Origin: Hypholoma sublateritium FD-334 SS-4
Lineage: Eukaryota; Basidiomycota; Agaricomycetes; Agaricales; Strophariaceae
DNA: 64,000 nucleotides
Direction of reading: 5' to 3'
Assembly (NCBI GenBank): GCA_000827495.1
Contig: KN817518.1
Coordinates: forward strand, 460,405-524,404
Made by a program: the position numbers and the translations under genes. The notes below the pieces were generated by a model. The model worked only from the letters and a program-made list of their open reading frames with translations, searched no databases and was not told where the DNA came from. Positions 11,756 through 23,918 of the stretch are shown here, piece after piece (within the stretch, counting starts at the first letter, position 1; every line of letters begins with the position of its first letter).

Positions 11756-13395
11756 TCAAGCAGCGACCTTGATGACAACCTTGCCGACGTGCTGCTGCGA
11801 CTCCAGATACGCGTAGGCATCAATGGCCTGCTCGAAGGGGAACACCTTGTTCACAGCGGGCTTCGTTGTCTCGGGGTTGGCTTCAATCAAGGCAACCATG
11901 TTCTTGAACCTAAAGCGACATTTGTCAAAAAAATTGTAGTAATTTGACTAAGCGACGCAAAGAAGACACACTGAGCGACGGAGCCAATAAGAATACCTCG
12001 CAAGGTCGCTGCGCCTCTGATGAGGGAGAAGACAAGGGCCTTGTCGTCGCTGGCCTATCAACGGCAGCGTTGGTCAGTACTTATCAGTAGGAGGAATTGA
12101 GGATTTAGGCTGACAGAGGCAACGTGGCCGATTACGGAGATTTGGCCTTCTCCCATTCGGGATGAGAGAATAGACTTGGCCAGAGTGCCCCCACCAACCT
12201 ATTGTGCAATGATTAGCAAAATTGTGGTTCAGATCAATTCAGATAGTGCCCGATGATTGCTCACTTCGAGGACATGGTGGACGCCCAAGCCGTTGGTCTG
12301 CGAATCGCGTTCACTTAGTGGTCGTAAATGATCAAGCGAAGATATTTATGCCTACCAGTTTTAGCACTTCCTCGTGCCAGTTGGGCGTCTTTTTATAATT
12401 GATGAGGTGTTTCGCACCAAGTTTCGCGGCCACTTTCAATTTCTCGTCGGACGAGGATGTCGCGATAACGGTCGCACCCGACGCGACGGCAAACTGAAGC
12501 CCGAAGCTATACACAGTGGTCAGTAACATGATGATAGTGGAAGCAGACCAATCTCACATAGAAACACCGCCAGTTCCCAAAACGAGGACAAAGTCTCCGG
12601 CTTTGACAGGTACAGGCCCGTGCAGTGCATTATAGGCGGTGAGAGCAGCGCACCTATGTATACCCTCAGTGATCGATACGTGTATTTTTGCGCATTTTAG
12701 TTAAGCACATACGGAAGAGTAGAGGCTTCTTCATATGAGAAGTGCTCTGGTATCTCTATAAGCGACTACCAAAAGGTTCATCGATCAGACCTTGAGTTCA
12801 CACAATGAAGATAAAACGTACGTGGGATGGGAATGCGCGATACTGCGTCAGAACACCGTGAGCTTGCCCTCCCAAGGCGGTATTCGCGTTAGCTGGTGTA
12901 GGCGGCCCATGGGTATGGTCTGTGGCGAAATTGGCGCAAACTCTCTGGCCTACCTGCCAGTCCTTGACGTCTTCGCCGACTGCAATGATCTCCCCAGCAC
13001 TGTCCGAGGCTGGGACCAGATTGGGAGGAAGGCTGCAAGACAGGAATATTAGCATTTAACTTTTAGCGCGCACGCCGCAGAGGATCGTCTAGACAGCTTA
13101 CGCGACGGGGTATGTGCCGCCTGCAATCATGAGATCGCGGAACTATGTGGGCGCTTGAGTGAGCAACAGTTATCTAGACTAATTGGCATAGGTATCGATT
13201 GTATACCTGTAGAGAAACGGCATGGATTTTGACCAGAACGTCGTTGGCTTTCAGCTTGGGAACCGCAGCCTCGCCGAGCACCAGGTTTCTGTAGGACCCA
13301 ACCTGTTGTTTGTGTTAGTAGGTATTGGCAAGGATATTTGTGACTTCTCTGACCTCGGACAAAGTATATTGACGCGTAACGGTAGGAAGAGACAT
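11756..13395 (-). CDS. Medium-chain dehydrogenase/reductase (quinone oxidoreductase / alcohol dehydrogenase-like)
   Basis: An NAD(P)H-dependent oxidoreductase of the MDR superfamily; substrate unknown. It begins MSLPTVTRQYTLSEVRE. The GroES-like domain has NLVPASDSAGEIIAVGED and VGQRVCANFATDHTHGP. It shows ASDSAGE where zinc alcohol dehydrogenases carry the GHE zinc ligands, which suggests a zinc-free member. The Rossmann part has LGTGGVSM, FALQFAVASGATVIAT-like sequence, SSSDEKLKVAAKLGA and HLINYKKTPNWHEEVL. It ends with HVGKVVIKVAA, a usual C-terminus for the family. Many small exons. Convergent with lipin (291 bp between stops). Confidence 0.88.
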
Positions 13396-14183
13396 GTTCT
13401 GTTTGGCGAGTTGTAAAGTTCTTAAGGACAGTGGTTTATATATGTCGAACAGGAGGATGGGATTGATAAGACATCTTGCATATGAGCCACAAGAATGCCA
13501 CAAATTGCGTCCGTCAGCAGGGAATTCTTGTCAGCAGGTAGTCCCACTGCTGCTTATCGAGCGAGTGAGACTCGGGAGATATAAATCGATGCGAATCGTG
13601 AGATTTGACCTCGCAATACGAGGTGCAATAATTGCAAAGTCGCTGATGGAAAGGCGTAGAGCATTGGTCCTCGCTTAGTCCGATCCTTGAGCTTGAAACA
13701 CGCCAGAAGCATGTGCATTAGCCTGAGGCTTGCGGGTCTTCAGTCGATTATATCACCGGGGTACTCGAAGTCGCCAACTGAAATCTGCTGGCCCCTAAAC
13801 CAGATCGACCTTGGCGACTCATTGAGACGACACTGGACATGATTCCGAACCACGTCTTGAGCGCAAGTGGCAAGCGATATTTGACTGCGGGGCATTTGGC
13901 GGGCAGACCCGGCGCGCACTCGGCTTTCTTTTTCACGGAGTCCGCCATCCACCACCCGGCGTCAAAACGCCAGATCCCCACCGCACACAACCAGACTGAA
14001 AACGAAGACCGTTTAACCGACTGAGAGTTTCTTGAACAAGACGGCTATGAATTTTGTCGCTGTACTCCGAGTCGGGCACCTCCTATCAACCAACGTCTAT
14101 CTTGATTATAATACATTTACTGGGCATCCAAACCAAATCCAAACACAACAAAGATGCACTTAAGTGCCTTCACATAAACGACC
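13396..14183. other. Intergenic stretch between the divergent MDR and nucleoside hydrolase genes
   Basis: Should hold both promoters. On the minus strand a short open frame lies at 13740-13990, with a Met-Ala-Asp-Ser start near 13945; it has no family I recognise and no clear splice partner, so I do not call it a gene. Confidence 0.4.
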
Positions 14184-15502
14184 ATGAAGTATATTTGGCT
14201 GGACGTAGATCCCGTACGTACTATGTTTCTCCTCGCGGCGGGGATAAATTCCACAGCTTCTATTGTAGGGCCACGATGACGCCACAGCGATAATGCTTGC
14301 AATCAATCTACCGAGCGTCCATCTGCTAGGCATATCCACGGTAAGCATCTAGTGCGCCTACGTATTGTTTCGGTACTCATAGGGCTAGTAAACATCCAGA
14401 CACACGGCAATGCGAGCAGCGATTGGACCGCGGTCAACGCTGCGCGCTGCCTCCTTGCTTTCGGCGGCCCTACGGACGTGCGCGTCTATCCCGGCGCGTC
14501 CGAGCCCCTCCTCCTCGCTGCGAAGCACGACCCAGAGATTCACGGTGTTGATGGGCTGGGCGGCGTCGAGGGCTTGCCGGAAAGCGACAGCCCCGAGGTT
14601 CGTGCACTGTTCGCGACGCACGCAGACGGCACGCGCGTGCGCGCGCTCGAAGGCATGTCCGCGACGATCCGCGCGACGTGGAAGGGTGGCGCGGGCCCAC
14701 AGGTCACCGTCATCTCGACGGGCCCGATGACGAACATCGCGCACTTCGTGAGTGTCTATGCGGATCTGCTCCCAGCCGTGGAGGAGTTCGTTTTCATGGG
14801 CGGCGGCGTGGGGATGGGCAACCGCTCTGCCGCCGCCGAGTTCAATATCCTGTGTGACCGTAAGCTGCACCCCACATGCCTAACCCGCCGCATTTCTGAC
14901 CCGTCGAATGTGCAGCACATGCGGCACAGATGGTCCTCAACGCACCGATCAAGACGACGATGATGCCGATCAACGTCACGCATACTGCAATTGTAACCGA
15001 GGCCATCCACAGAGAGCTGCTCTCCCCCGGCAGCTCTCTGGATCTTACGGCGGCCGCAGACTTCCCCAAGGCCTCCTCGAATCTACGCCACACGCTTTCC
15101 ACCCTGATCTCGTACTTCGCGAATTCGTATAAATCGACTTTCGGTTTCAACGATGGGCCCCCGTTGCACGACGCGCTCACTGTGGCATACGTAGCCCACC
15201 CTGAATTGTTCAAAAGCACAAGGCACCGTGTTGACATTGAACTCACCGGGGAGCACACGACTGGAGAGACTGTCGTGGACCTTTGGCAGTATCGCTCATG
15301 TGATGATACATGGGGCCGCGATGGACGCAATTGCATCGTCGTGGACTCAATGGATGTACGTATCTCCTGAAAATGAGGCAGTCGCTTCACAGCACTGACT
15401 CCGACTTTCTCATAGGTGTCCGAATTTTTCGATATATTTCTGAAAGCCATCGCAGAATGCGACAAGATAACACCTTTGAATATGTACACACATAGTGACT
15501 GA
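14184..15502 (+). CDS. Inosine-uridine preferring nucleoside hydrolase
   Basis: Hydrolyses the N-glycosidic bond of ribonucleosides for purine/pyrimidine salvage. The first exon reads MKYIWLDVDP and is spliced to GHDDATAIMLAINLP, forming the Asp-rich DPGHDD calcium/ribose-binding motif. Next come HGNASSDWTAVNAARCLLAF, the ISTGPMTNIAHFV segment, VFMGGGVGMGNRSAAAEFNI and a conserved PLHDALTVAYV segment with the active-site His. The last exon, after an intron at about 15357-15416, ends VSEFFDIFLKAIAECDK through MYTHSD and a TGA at 15500-15502. The start at 14184 is the ATG directly before the motif exon, as in related eukaryotic enzymes. About 370 residues, no signal peptide, so probably cytosolic. 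Confidence 0.93.
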
Positions 15503-16053
15503 GCCTACACATTCGATGAAGGACGTGCGATCTATAAAAAAAATAGACTGGCGGAAGTATGCACTCAGTCCACAAACTTTGTGATAAAATAATTGGGATA
15601 AGTCTGCCGTAACCCTAAAGATTGCTTGACGGAGTATGCGACTGTAAATGATAGATATCGAAAGTCGGAGGAATGTCCCACATTTCGCTCTGGAATAGAA
15701 ACGTAATGATTACCCAGCGACGTTCAGTGAGAGATACTCGTTGAGTGCAGGTGAAAGTTTGTGGCAAGTCGCTGGTGGGAAGGAAAGTTCACTGATGTGG
15801 GAATGATGTCATAAGACGCCCTCACGTGACTGACGCGCCCGTCTGAATCCCCTTATATTATTTGAACCACAACCAAACAGGGGAGCAAATAAAGTTGTCT
15901 CGTCTCCCCTCTTAACGTCGTCGATTCCGCCCTTCTTTTCGTTCCGAGTCGCTGCTGTCGACGTCCGACATTTACGAAGGTCTTACGCCCTCACGCAGCC
16001 TACGCCATCACGCTCTCTCAAGAATCGACGACTTGGCCAAGAACTAGAACACT
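15503..16053. promoter_or_regulatory. Upstream region of the seven-membrane-segment gene
   Basis: No open frame. A CACGTG E-box lies near 15823 and an AT-rich TATATTATT segment near 15855, followed by a pyrimidine-rich stretch (about 15895-15950) of the kind often seen at fungal transcription starts. Promoter assignment is inference. Confidence 0.45.
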
Positions 16054-19000
16054 ATGATTCCACTCATCCCCGCTCTCATCCTTGCTTTCATCTCTTTTAT
16101 AGCCTCAGCCTTCATTATTCTCCGCATTATTGTTCCAATATTGCCTCCGCATCCTCTCAGCAAGCGTGTTTCACCTGTAAGTTCTTTTTTGGTGAACAAT
16201 GGTACGTGGCTAAAAGTCCCCCATTGTAGGCCGAATTTGGACTGCCCACCTTTCGATCGCTCTCACCTGCCGACAAGAGCCATCTATGGCTAGCAAGCCT
16301 CGATTTGGTTGCTCTCTCTCTATTCATTTGGCAGATAGTAACCGAATCGACTGCTGGACCCAGCGGTATTGCTCTTGCTACGGATCCTGGATCCGCTATT
16401 CGCCTGTGGATATTGGTAACGATTAGGCAATCATGCCTGCTCTTTGTTGTCGCCATTACCTTGCTGCACATTCGCATGGCCCGTTCGGTCTCGTTCGGAG
16501 GCAGGCACTGGATGCTGTGGGCGCCGACTGCATTGCTCGTGTTCACTTCGACTACTATTGCGGGCATCCTCTCAGGAACAGGAATCAACACACTGTTTGC
16601 TGGAATGACGGCCTACACAATTACCATAGCAGTTATCAGCAGTATCACATTCGCCTGTCTTGTTCGCACCCTTTTCGCGATTAAGAAGAACCTCGCCATT
16701 ATCAATGACACGGCTGACGCATGGCCACCAGTGCGAGAGGTAGAAGAGCGCCCAAGGCCTTCGTTTGGAACTGAGGATATTGATGCCATCCGCGACGGAT
16801 CTTCTTGGGTTACGTCAGAAGCTGGATCACATCGACACTCTGCTTCGGCCTGGTCGTTTTCGACGCACTACACGGCCGCGAATTCCCAATACAGTGGCCG
16901 TGCTCAAACTGCTAACCATCCGTCCGTCCCTGCAAAGTCATCGTATTGGTTCAACGGGGCAAGTTCTGGTGACATCCAAGTTCCTCCAGTTCCACCTCTT
17001 CCATCTCCGTATGGGCCGTTATCACCTACTATGGCGGATTCCGACCCATTCCGAAAGGATCCCCCAGCTCCGAAGCAGCAGAAAATGCGCATGGGCTCGC
17101 AAACCTCCTGGCTGACCTCTTCAGCCGGCTCACACGCAACTGCCACCTCATGGTCATACCCGACAACTCACAGTCACCGTGACACGACAAACGATAGTCA
17201 ATATGATATTGCAATTGAAGGCCCTACCCTCGCCCTGGCAAACGCTCATTATGAGAGTTCAATTCAAGGAGAAACCGTCCGCAATCCCAGCCCGCAAGAT
17301 TATAACACTGCAGGAAGTCGACCAATGACGCCTGCTATGGCCGATGCACAAGTTCTTGGTGGGTATGGTTATGCACCGGGTGGTGTGGAAGAGAAAGGAC
17401 TTCCTTCTTTTACATCGGTTACTGGAAATTCGACCATTGAAATTTCTATGTTGCCTGCTTTTGGTTGGTCAGTAATAATTTGGCTTCCTCTTGTGAGCTT
17501 TTCTTCTTTGGGAAAATTTACTCAGCGAGTCGCTAACATTTCTTGGAACAGAGTTTTGCATTGCCTTACTTTATCACTCTTTCACAGAATACAACTCCGT
17601 CGACCATCATTCAGGTCTTATTCGCTCTGTCGGTGACTTTCTCTTCCCCGTTGCTGGCTCTCAATCTTCTCTGCGGATCGCCTCTTCCTATCCCGGTTGG
17701 TCTCTTCGATAGCAACAGTTCTATGCCCGTCGACCCTAGGCCTATGATTCACGGCAGCTTCCCACCGCACCAGTTCTCGCACGAGTACAAGCGTAGCACA
17801 AGCTGCAGCGTCACAGTCGTCGAGGCCCGCCGCAGCGGCGATGTGTGGCTCAGCAAAGGAAACGCCGTTGATGGAAAGAGTAAGCTGGGCCGCGCTGTTG
17901 GCATGCTCCAGGCGCGCCCCAAGCTCTCTGTCCTACCTCCCGAAGACAATGATGAAGTGCTCGATGAGCCTCCGATGCCATTTGGAGACGAATCATCAGG
18001 GGCCTTCCACGTCAACGGCACGCCTCGCTCCGAGATGAACGCACAGTTCGGCAGACTCAGGAAGGAGTCGCGGACGGGGTCGCACAACTCGGGTGCGAGC
18101 GAGAACCTGGCGTATACGACCAAGATTATGATTGCGCAGCGGCATTACTCCGCGATGGCGCAGACGGTCGTTGTGCCTGGTCCTGGAAGCCCCGTCACCG
18201 TGAGCAACCGCGAATCGGCCGGCGCTGCAACTCTGGTTGGCGCTGCTTCCGGCGTAGCGAGCAAGCGGAACAGTCATACATCGCACTTGCGCTCGCGCTC
18301 GACGTCGTCCATAGGCCCCGCCCCGACACAGGCGGCACAGGACCACTACAACCCAAGCCCGCCACCATCGTTCCCGCTGCCGCCCACCCCGCCGAGCGTG
18401 CGCAGTGCTCGCCAAGCGCTCCTCGCGCACAAGAAATCTTTCTCGTCCGGATTCTCGCTCGGCGCTGACCTTGACAGCGAGATGAACGAGATAGATGCGC
18501 TGACCGCTGGTGTACTGCCGCTGCTTATTCCTGGGCTCAAGGTTGGCGACGACATGAAGATCAAGGAGGGCAACTACACGCCGCCTGAGAGCTTCAGCAA
18601 GGCAAAGGGCAAGAAGGTGGCGAAGCGGCTTGCGGAATTCGGCGAGGACTTTTCCTCGCCTCAAGTGCACTCGACGCCAGCTAGAAGGCGCCAGCCGCGC
18701 GGCAGGAAGGAGTCTGGGCACAAGAAAAACCACTTCAGTCTGCCTAGGTGCGTTTGGTGATTTCTTTTTGGAAAGTCATGGGCTGATTATTTTTTGTTTA
18801 GCTTGAGCCTCGGACGGGAAGGCATGCACTCTTTGGCTGTATGGGGTTCGGACATTCGCAGCGCGCTGGAGACGAAAGTTGGCCAATACACCGCCATTCC
18901 GACTAACGTTGACCTTGGGCACGCGCGCCGGAACACGGTTGTTGGCGTCGAATCTGCATCGAGCGCAGTGTCCCATCTTGGATCTGTCCAGGAAGAGGAG

Positions 19001-19798
19001 GACGCGAACCCGCCCCGAACACTCGGCCGTACGATGTCGACTCGTTCTCTTGGTCTCCGCGCAGATGTCCCTCATGACGTCGATACCGCGCGCTCGTCTG
19101 TCGCCTCAGTAAATAACATTCCGCCATCAGCCGCCTCCACTGTAACCCTGTTTGAAGACTTTGAGGCCGGATTTTTATCATCGCCCCAGGCAGAGAGTAC
19201 ACCCCATAGCTCGGTCGCCCAAAAGCCCGTGTCGCGCCACGCCCCGCCCCCTGTGCCCAACTACCGCCGCTCGAGCGGCATTCACTACATCAAGTCCAAC
19301 ACGCAGGACCCGCCCGCGCCATACCACGTCGACGAAGAAGAGGAAGCGCAACACCCAGAGGCGCAGCCGTCTGCCATCACGTCGATCGCGCAGTGGTCGT
19401 CGCGCGCCGTTCGCCTCATTCCGAAGGCGAGCAAGCTGCAGCGCAGCTCACCGGATGCGACGTCGCCCAAGGAGGGTCTCCGCACGCTCACGCTGCTGCA
19501 GGACCGTGGCAACACCATCAACACCAGCCCTCCCACGGTGGAGACTCGCCCGCTGGCGATCGGGAAGGCGCAACGAGTGCGCCGCTCTGCGCCGCAGGAC
19601 GAGAACGCACTGCCACCCCTCGCGCGCACGTCGTCGGCGAGCTCGCGGAGCAAAAACCTCAAGTCGCTGACGCTTGTTCGGTCCGAGACCAGCAAGATGC
19701 GCGGCATCCTGCGCAAGACGGAGGTGTTGCCTGAGGTCGTCGTGCGGCCGCCGTCGACGACAGAGCATACCGCGTTTGCGTATAATTTCCGTGATTGA
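16054..19798 (+). CDS. Unrecognised integral membrane protein, about seven membrane segments and a very long tail
   Basis: I do not recognise the family. Exon 1 (MIPLIPALILAFISFIASAF) is a first hydrophobic segment. Splicing at about 16177-16230 joins RVSP to AEFGLPTFRSL. Further hydrophobic segments are DLVALSLFIWQIV, LWILVTIRQSCLLFVVAITL, TALLVFTSTTIAGILSG, TAYTITIAVISSITFACLV, VIIWLPLSFALPYFITL (across an intron ending near 17551) and IIQVLFALSVTFSSPLLALN. That makes seven, with a large Ser/Gly-rich loop of roughly 250 residues between segments 5 and 6 and a polar tail of about 700 residues after segment 7. The tail is Ser/Pro/Arg-rich and looks disordered, with poly-Pro stretches. A further intron lies at about 18750-18800. 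About 1,190 residues in all. The topology recalls a fungal GPCR-like receptor, but no receptor motif is visible, so no function is claimed. Confidence 0.85.
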
Positions 19799-20388
19799 TT
19801 CACCCTATACCCCGCCGGTTCGTGACCGTACCTTTTTGCATTGTTTATTACCTTTGTTCTGCTTCGTAGACGCGCCTTAAATGTCCAAACCCTTGTTGGC
19901 TGGTGCCCGGTTTGTGTTGTCGTCATGTTTTGATTTTGCTGTTTCGCTCTCCATATTGCATTCCTATCGCTTTCCTGCTTTCCTACATTGCATATCGCTA
20001 TCGCATCCACAGTCTGTTATGTTCTCAAGTTTTATCGCTCTGCTGTCGTATATCTCTGCCTTTCCCCCCTATGCTTTCTAACCCGTATACCAAATACCTC
20101 GCTTTCAATAACCGGTTGCTGTTTCCAAAATGTTTTCTACGTAGTACGTTCCTATGCCCCCCCCCCCCCCCTATGCTGTCTGTTATAGTCACCCCACCCA
20201 GATGGTCCCAGCTGGTACTCATCCCCTGTCTTTCTCTAACATAGCGCATTTGGTCCTATCGTATGTTTGATAGACGAACGAATTCCATAGCCGGACAGCC
20301 TCTGTATCAATAGAAACAAAATAAAGCTGTCTCGTTTCAAAAAGAACAAGAATGCAATGACATGGTACACAGTGTAGTACATACATAA
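19799..20388. other. Convergent 3' regions of the membrane protein gene and THOC3
   Basis: No gene. Pyrimidine-rich and AT-rich 3' flanking sequence, including a run of 15 C at 20157-20171. Confidence 0.6.
20157..20171. repeat. Poly-C run of 15
   Basis: A mononucleotide tract on the + strand in the shared 3' region of two convergent genes. The length is prone to sequencing error. Confidence 0.9.
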
Positions 20389-21806
20389 CTAATCCAACAG
20401 GCCAAACATACTGACAAGAGATATAGGAGGTGGTCCTCCTTCTCTGGCCTTGGTTTGGCCACAGTACGCGATAACATATCTTGAAGGATGCCAGGACACG
20501 GTAGGAGAAGCCGCGAGAGCGGGGACGCGGTGGAGAGGGATACCAGTCTCCGTTGCGCACTAGATCATCTGGGTAAGCGCCCAGCATGTGTGTTTAAACA
20601 CAGAAATGCGTACGATATCGATGTACGTCCCAGCACTTGCAATTGCCAGATATTCGCCGTCGTACGAGAAGCTCAGGCCGCTCACAGCATTTCTAGACAG
20701 AAGATGAGATCTTCTGAGCATGTATAAGGGTAATAATTACGAACTCGCAAATAGAGATCGTGCGGGCACATATCCAATCGTTCAGGTCGAACATATTGAT
20801 GATGGAGTCGAGTCCTCCTGAGGCAAGGTACCTACCGCGGGGATCCAGCGCCAGCGCGACACACCCTCCAACATGCGCAGCTGGGCTTTCCCTCACGGTG
20901 AGAGAAGGATAGTCAATCACTCGGAGTGTATGCTCTGTGTGGTGACTGATAACAATGCCGTCTCCGACATGGTTGAAAAGGGCAGTGGATCCTACTATCT
21001 AGAGTAGGAAATTGGAATTGTTGAACCCTATGGAAAGCAGTGCGGCGTACCGGTTCGCGGTCAGATAGTTGCCATTCATCTTTTGTATCTTCGCGCGACC
21101 GGCCCAGCGTCATGAAGGAGAGCTGGTGACCCGCGGTAATATACAGCAATGAGCGACCGTCCGGCGAATAGCTCGTCTGCACTGGCGTCACTGATGATTT
21201 CAAATTTACTTGTTGGATGTATCGACTTTCTGGACAGCGATGGCCATGGTTGGCGAGACGTACAGAAAGATAAGGGCGAACATACGTCGTGCGTCCCAGA
21301 AGACAATCCGCCTGTCCTTTTGGCTGGAAGTGCAAAATAGCTCGGGGTGAGTGGGGTTCCACGAGACATAGTCAACGTCTTCCGAATGTCCTCCGCTGTA
21401 TGTACTCGCGCTTCGCGCGTCCATCTAACTTCATTCATCAGCTAAAAGTGCGAGAGGTAATCACAACAACAAGACGCACACTTTTGTCTGGATTCCATAC
21501 GCGAGCAAGCTTGTCGATTCCTACAGCCGCGAGTTTCTTCCCGTCGCAATTCCACGCGACGTGGTTTATCGCCTGTGAGCTTGTCATGCGGTGGTCGCGC
21601 GGCTTGAATGCAGAGAACGTCGGGGGCTACACAAGGCGTAACCAGCTGGTATGAGTTATGAACCAAGGCGCTTTGGAAGTGGGTCTTCATACATGGATGC
21701 CTCTTGCTGCAAAAGTAGTATGGAGAGGCGGCGAAGGCGGCCGCTCGGGGACAGGGATTTCATCCTCTTCTTTTGTGTCTTTTGAAGGCGGCAGTGCTAA
21801 CGACAT
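20389..21806 (-). CDS. THOC3: THO complex subunit 3 (THOC3/TEX1), WD40 protein
   Basis: A beta-propeller subunit of the THO/TREX complex, which couples transcription to mRNA packaging and nuclear export. Starts MSLALPPSKDTKEED with a short acidic/proline N-terminus, then RDHRMTSSQAINHVAWNCDG and LAAVGIDKLARVWNPDKS (first blades), GGHSEDVDYVSWNPTHPELF, DRRIVFWDARR, HVGGCVALALDPRGRYLASG followed by GLDSIINMFDLNDW, and RNAVSGLSFSYDGEYLAIAS. The last exon, after an intron across about 20560-20610, reads TETGIPLHRVPA through VSWHPSRYVIAYCG to a TAG at 20389-20391. The order of WD repeats and the LDSIINMFDL segment match THOC3/TEX1 rather than other WD40 families. About 350 residues. Confidence 0.93.
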
Positions 21807-22062
21807 AGTATGAGAGTACAAGGCAAAGGAATACGCAAGCAGGCATCATCCAGACTACTCGCAACCAAATAACCACAATGCAAGGTTGACTCGGACGCAA
21901 GGAGTACCTACTCGTTTTTAGCGAAACATTTCACGCTACATACATCACTTATTCCGCAGCAGTTTTCTAGCCTGAGTTTGGCCCAAGGACTGGCAGAGGT
22001 TCAAGTTTACATTTATTTAATTTATGTGTGCGCCATTGCGCTGCTGCCAGTGTGCTACCTGC
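21807..22062. other. Short intergenic stretch upstream of THOC3
   Basis: Promoter of THOC3 and the 3' end of the epoxide hydrolase gene. No open frame. Confidence 0.5.
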
Positions 22063-23520
22063 TTACAGTTTTCCAGAAAGGCGCTCCCCGAGAACCACAT
22101 TAGGCTGAGAGCAGGTTAGGCCTTCGAGCCAATTGGCAATGATTTGGGTAATCTCATCTTTTGCCTCCACCATTAGCCAGTGGCCCCGGCCCTCAAGTGC
22201 AACATCTTGATACCTATTGATGAACTTCTTCGCCTTTCCAATGACGAAAGGTGTTGCTGTGAGATCTGCTGTTCCCCAGATAAAGAGGAAAGGAAGATTT
22301 TCACGGAGGTTGGGTCCAAGGCCATAATCTGGATAGTTTTCATGTAAGAGGGGTTGAATTAAAAAAACAGTGATTTACTACCTAGCTCCTCGTCATGGCG
22401 GAATTTACTGGTGCGGTAATAATTCAGTGGACCGAACATCCCCTTGCTCAATTGAGAATGATAGAATTCCAGTTCCTGGTAATTGTTAATGATCTGATAA
22501 TGATAGACTCATAGTCCTCACTTCTTCTTTCAGTACAGATGGGCGCGGCTTGTCTGGTACCGCCAGTAGTAGATTTTCGAGAGACCCACGGTTGTGAAAA
22601 CCTGACTTTGGGCTTGGTGGGCCATATGTGATGCGAAGGAATTTCTTGAGCTTGAGATGAGAGCAGACAGAATCAGAATATTTGTTGTATAGTACTGACA
22701 GGGCAAGTGACCAAGTTACTACCCACATTGGCAAGAATTTCGAGGTTTGATTTTGGACTAGCAAAATATAGCTGGTACCCAAGGTCTGGAGCACGACGGA
22801 CGACTTCCTCTAGGGAAAGAAATTCTCGAGAAGGCGGCGTATATGGTACGCTAAGCCTAATTAACATGAGAGGAATGATATTAGCGAACCACAATAGTTT
22901 GTAAACTGGACCTCGCACATCACCAGGGCATGAAGGCGGTCAGGATACCAAAGAGCGAAGCGCCCGACAGTGTATGAGCCCCAATCATGACCAATAAATA
23001 TCTACAACCCGAACAAATGTGTTTTAATCAACGACCCGGGCGATTTGAACGTTGTATCGTGCTCACCGCTCGCTTTATATCCAGGAGGTCCAGTAAAGCC
23101 GCAAGGTCTGCGCAGAGCTTCTTCGTCGAGTACTCTTGCGCGTCCGCCGGTTTCGATGTGCATCCATAACCAAGCATGTCAGGCGCAATTACACGAGAGC
23201 CCCTACTGACCCACGGGCCTATTTGAAAGCGCCATCCGTACCTATTAATGAACAGGTAGAACAAGTGTTAGATGAAACAGAGCATCAGAATGTATACGCA
23301 CCACAGGTCGGGAAATCCATGTACCAGAACGAGAGTGGGATGGCGCTTCGAATCGTAGCCTTCGGGCTTTTGGTCGACCTGCCAGTGAGCGACTATATGT
23401 CAGCGAAATAAATTCGACGATGAACATCAAGTGGACATGAGTACTAACGAAGTGGTATTTCCTTCCTGTTGAAAGTATCTCTGTTCTGTGGTTGAAGCTC
23501 TCTGGCTTGCTAGGGTCCAT
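22063..23520 (-). CDS. Alpha/beta hydrolase, epoxide hydrolase family
   Basis: Soluble epoxide hydrolase-like enzyme that opens epoxides to vicinal diols. Starts MDPSKPESFNHRTEILS at 23520, the only in-frame ATG near the conserved N-terminus. Signatures: VLVHGFPDLWYGW (HGxP oxyanion motif), SRVIAPDMLGYGCTSKP, FIGHDWGSYTVGRFALW (nucleophile Asp in GHDWG), a lid region from about 22800 to 22400, then WGTADLTATPF with the likely acid and EGRGHWLMVEA with the catalytic His. It ends ERLSGKL at a TAA (22063-22065). About nine exons. No signal peptide, so probably cytosolic or peroxisomal; the extreme C-terminus SGKL is not a strict peroxisomal signal. Basidiomycetes carry many paralogues; the substrate is unknown. 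Confidence 0.92.
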
Positions 23521-23918
23521 GATCGTCGACACTTAGTCGACGGTCGTCCAGCGTTCACTGGGGCTAAGTGAGAGGCACTAACCGCTCCGGAAGTCAAGTT
23601 AGCCGGTTTCCCCACAAAATTGTTTATAAATAGAATTAGGCATGCGTGTGTGCATTAACCGACCTTGAGGAAGCAAAAAGCCTCCAGTACCCACTGTCTT
23701 ACAACTTGCTTGGAGTAGGCCTCGACTTTTTTAGACATTCACAGTATCCTGTAATTATCGACTTCAGGTCTACATCCTAGGTAATAACCCTTACGCATCC
23801 TTTGATTAAGTTCAATGTCTCCTGAGAAAAAGATCCAACTCCCAAAAGCAACCCGTAGAATAATCGCGAAAACCAGAGCCAAGGCGAAGTTGGAGCGAGG
23901 TCTATGTGAGCCTACTTG
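23521..23918. other. Intergenic stretch
   Basis: Holds the epoxide hydrolase promoter and the 3' flank of the unknown gene that ends at 23919. Nothing else seen. Confidence 0.5.

Noticed and set aside
13740..13990. A short minus-strand gene between the MDR and nucleoside hydrolase genes
   Set aside because: No recognised family, two competing frames and no clear intron.
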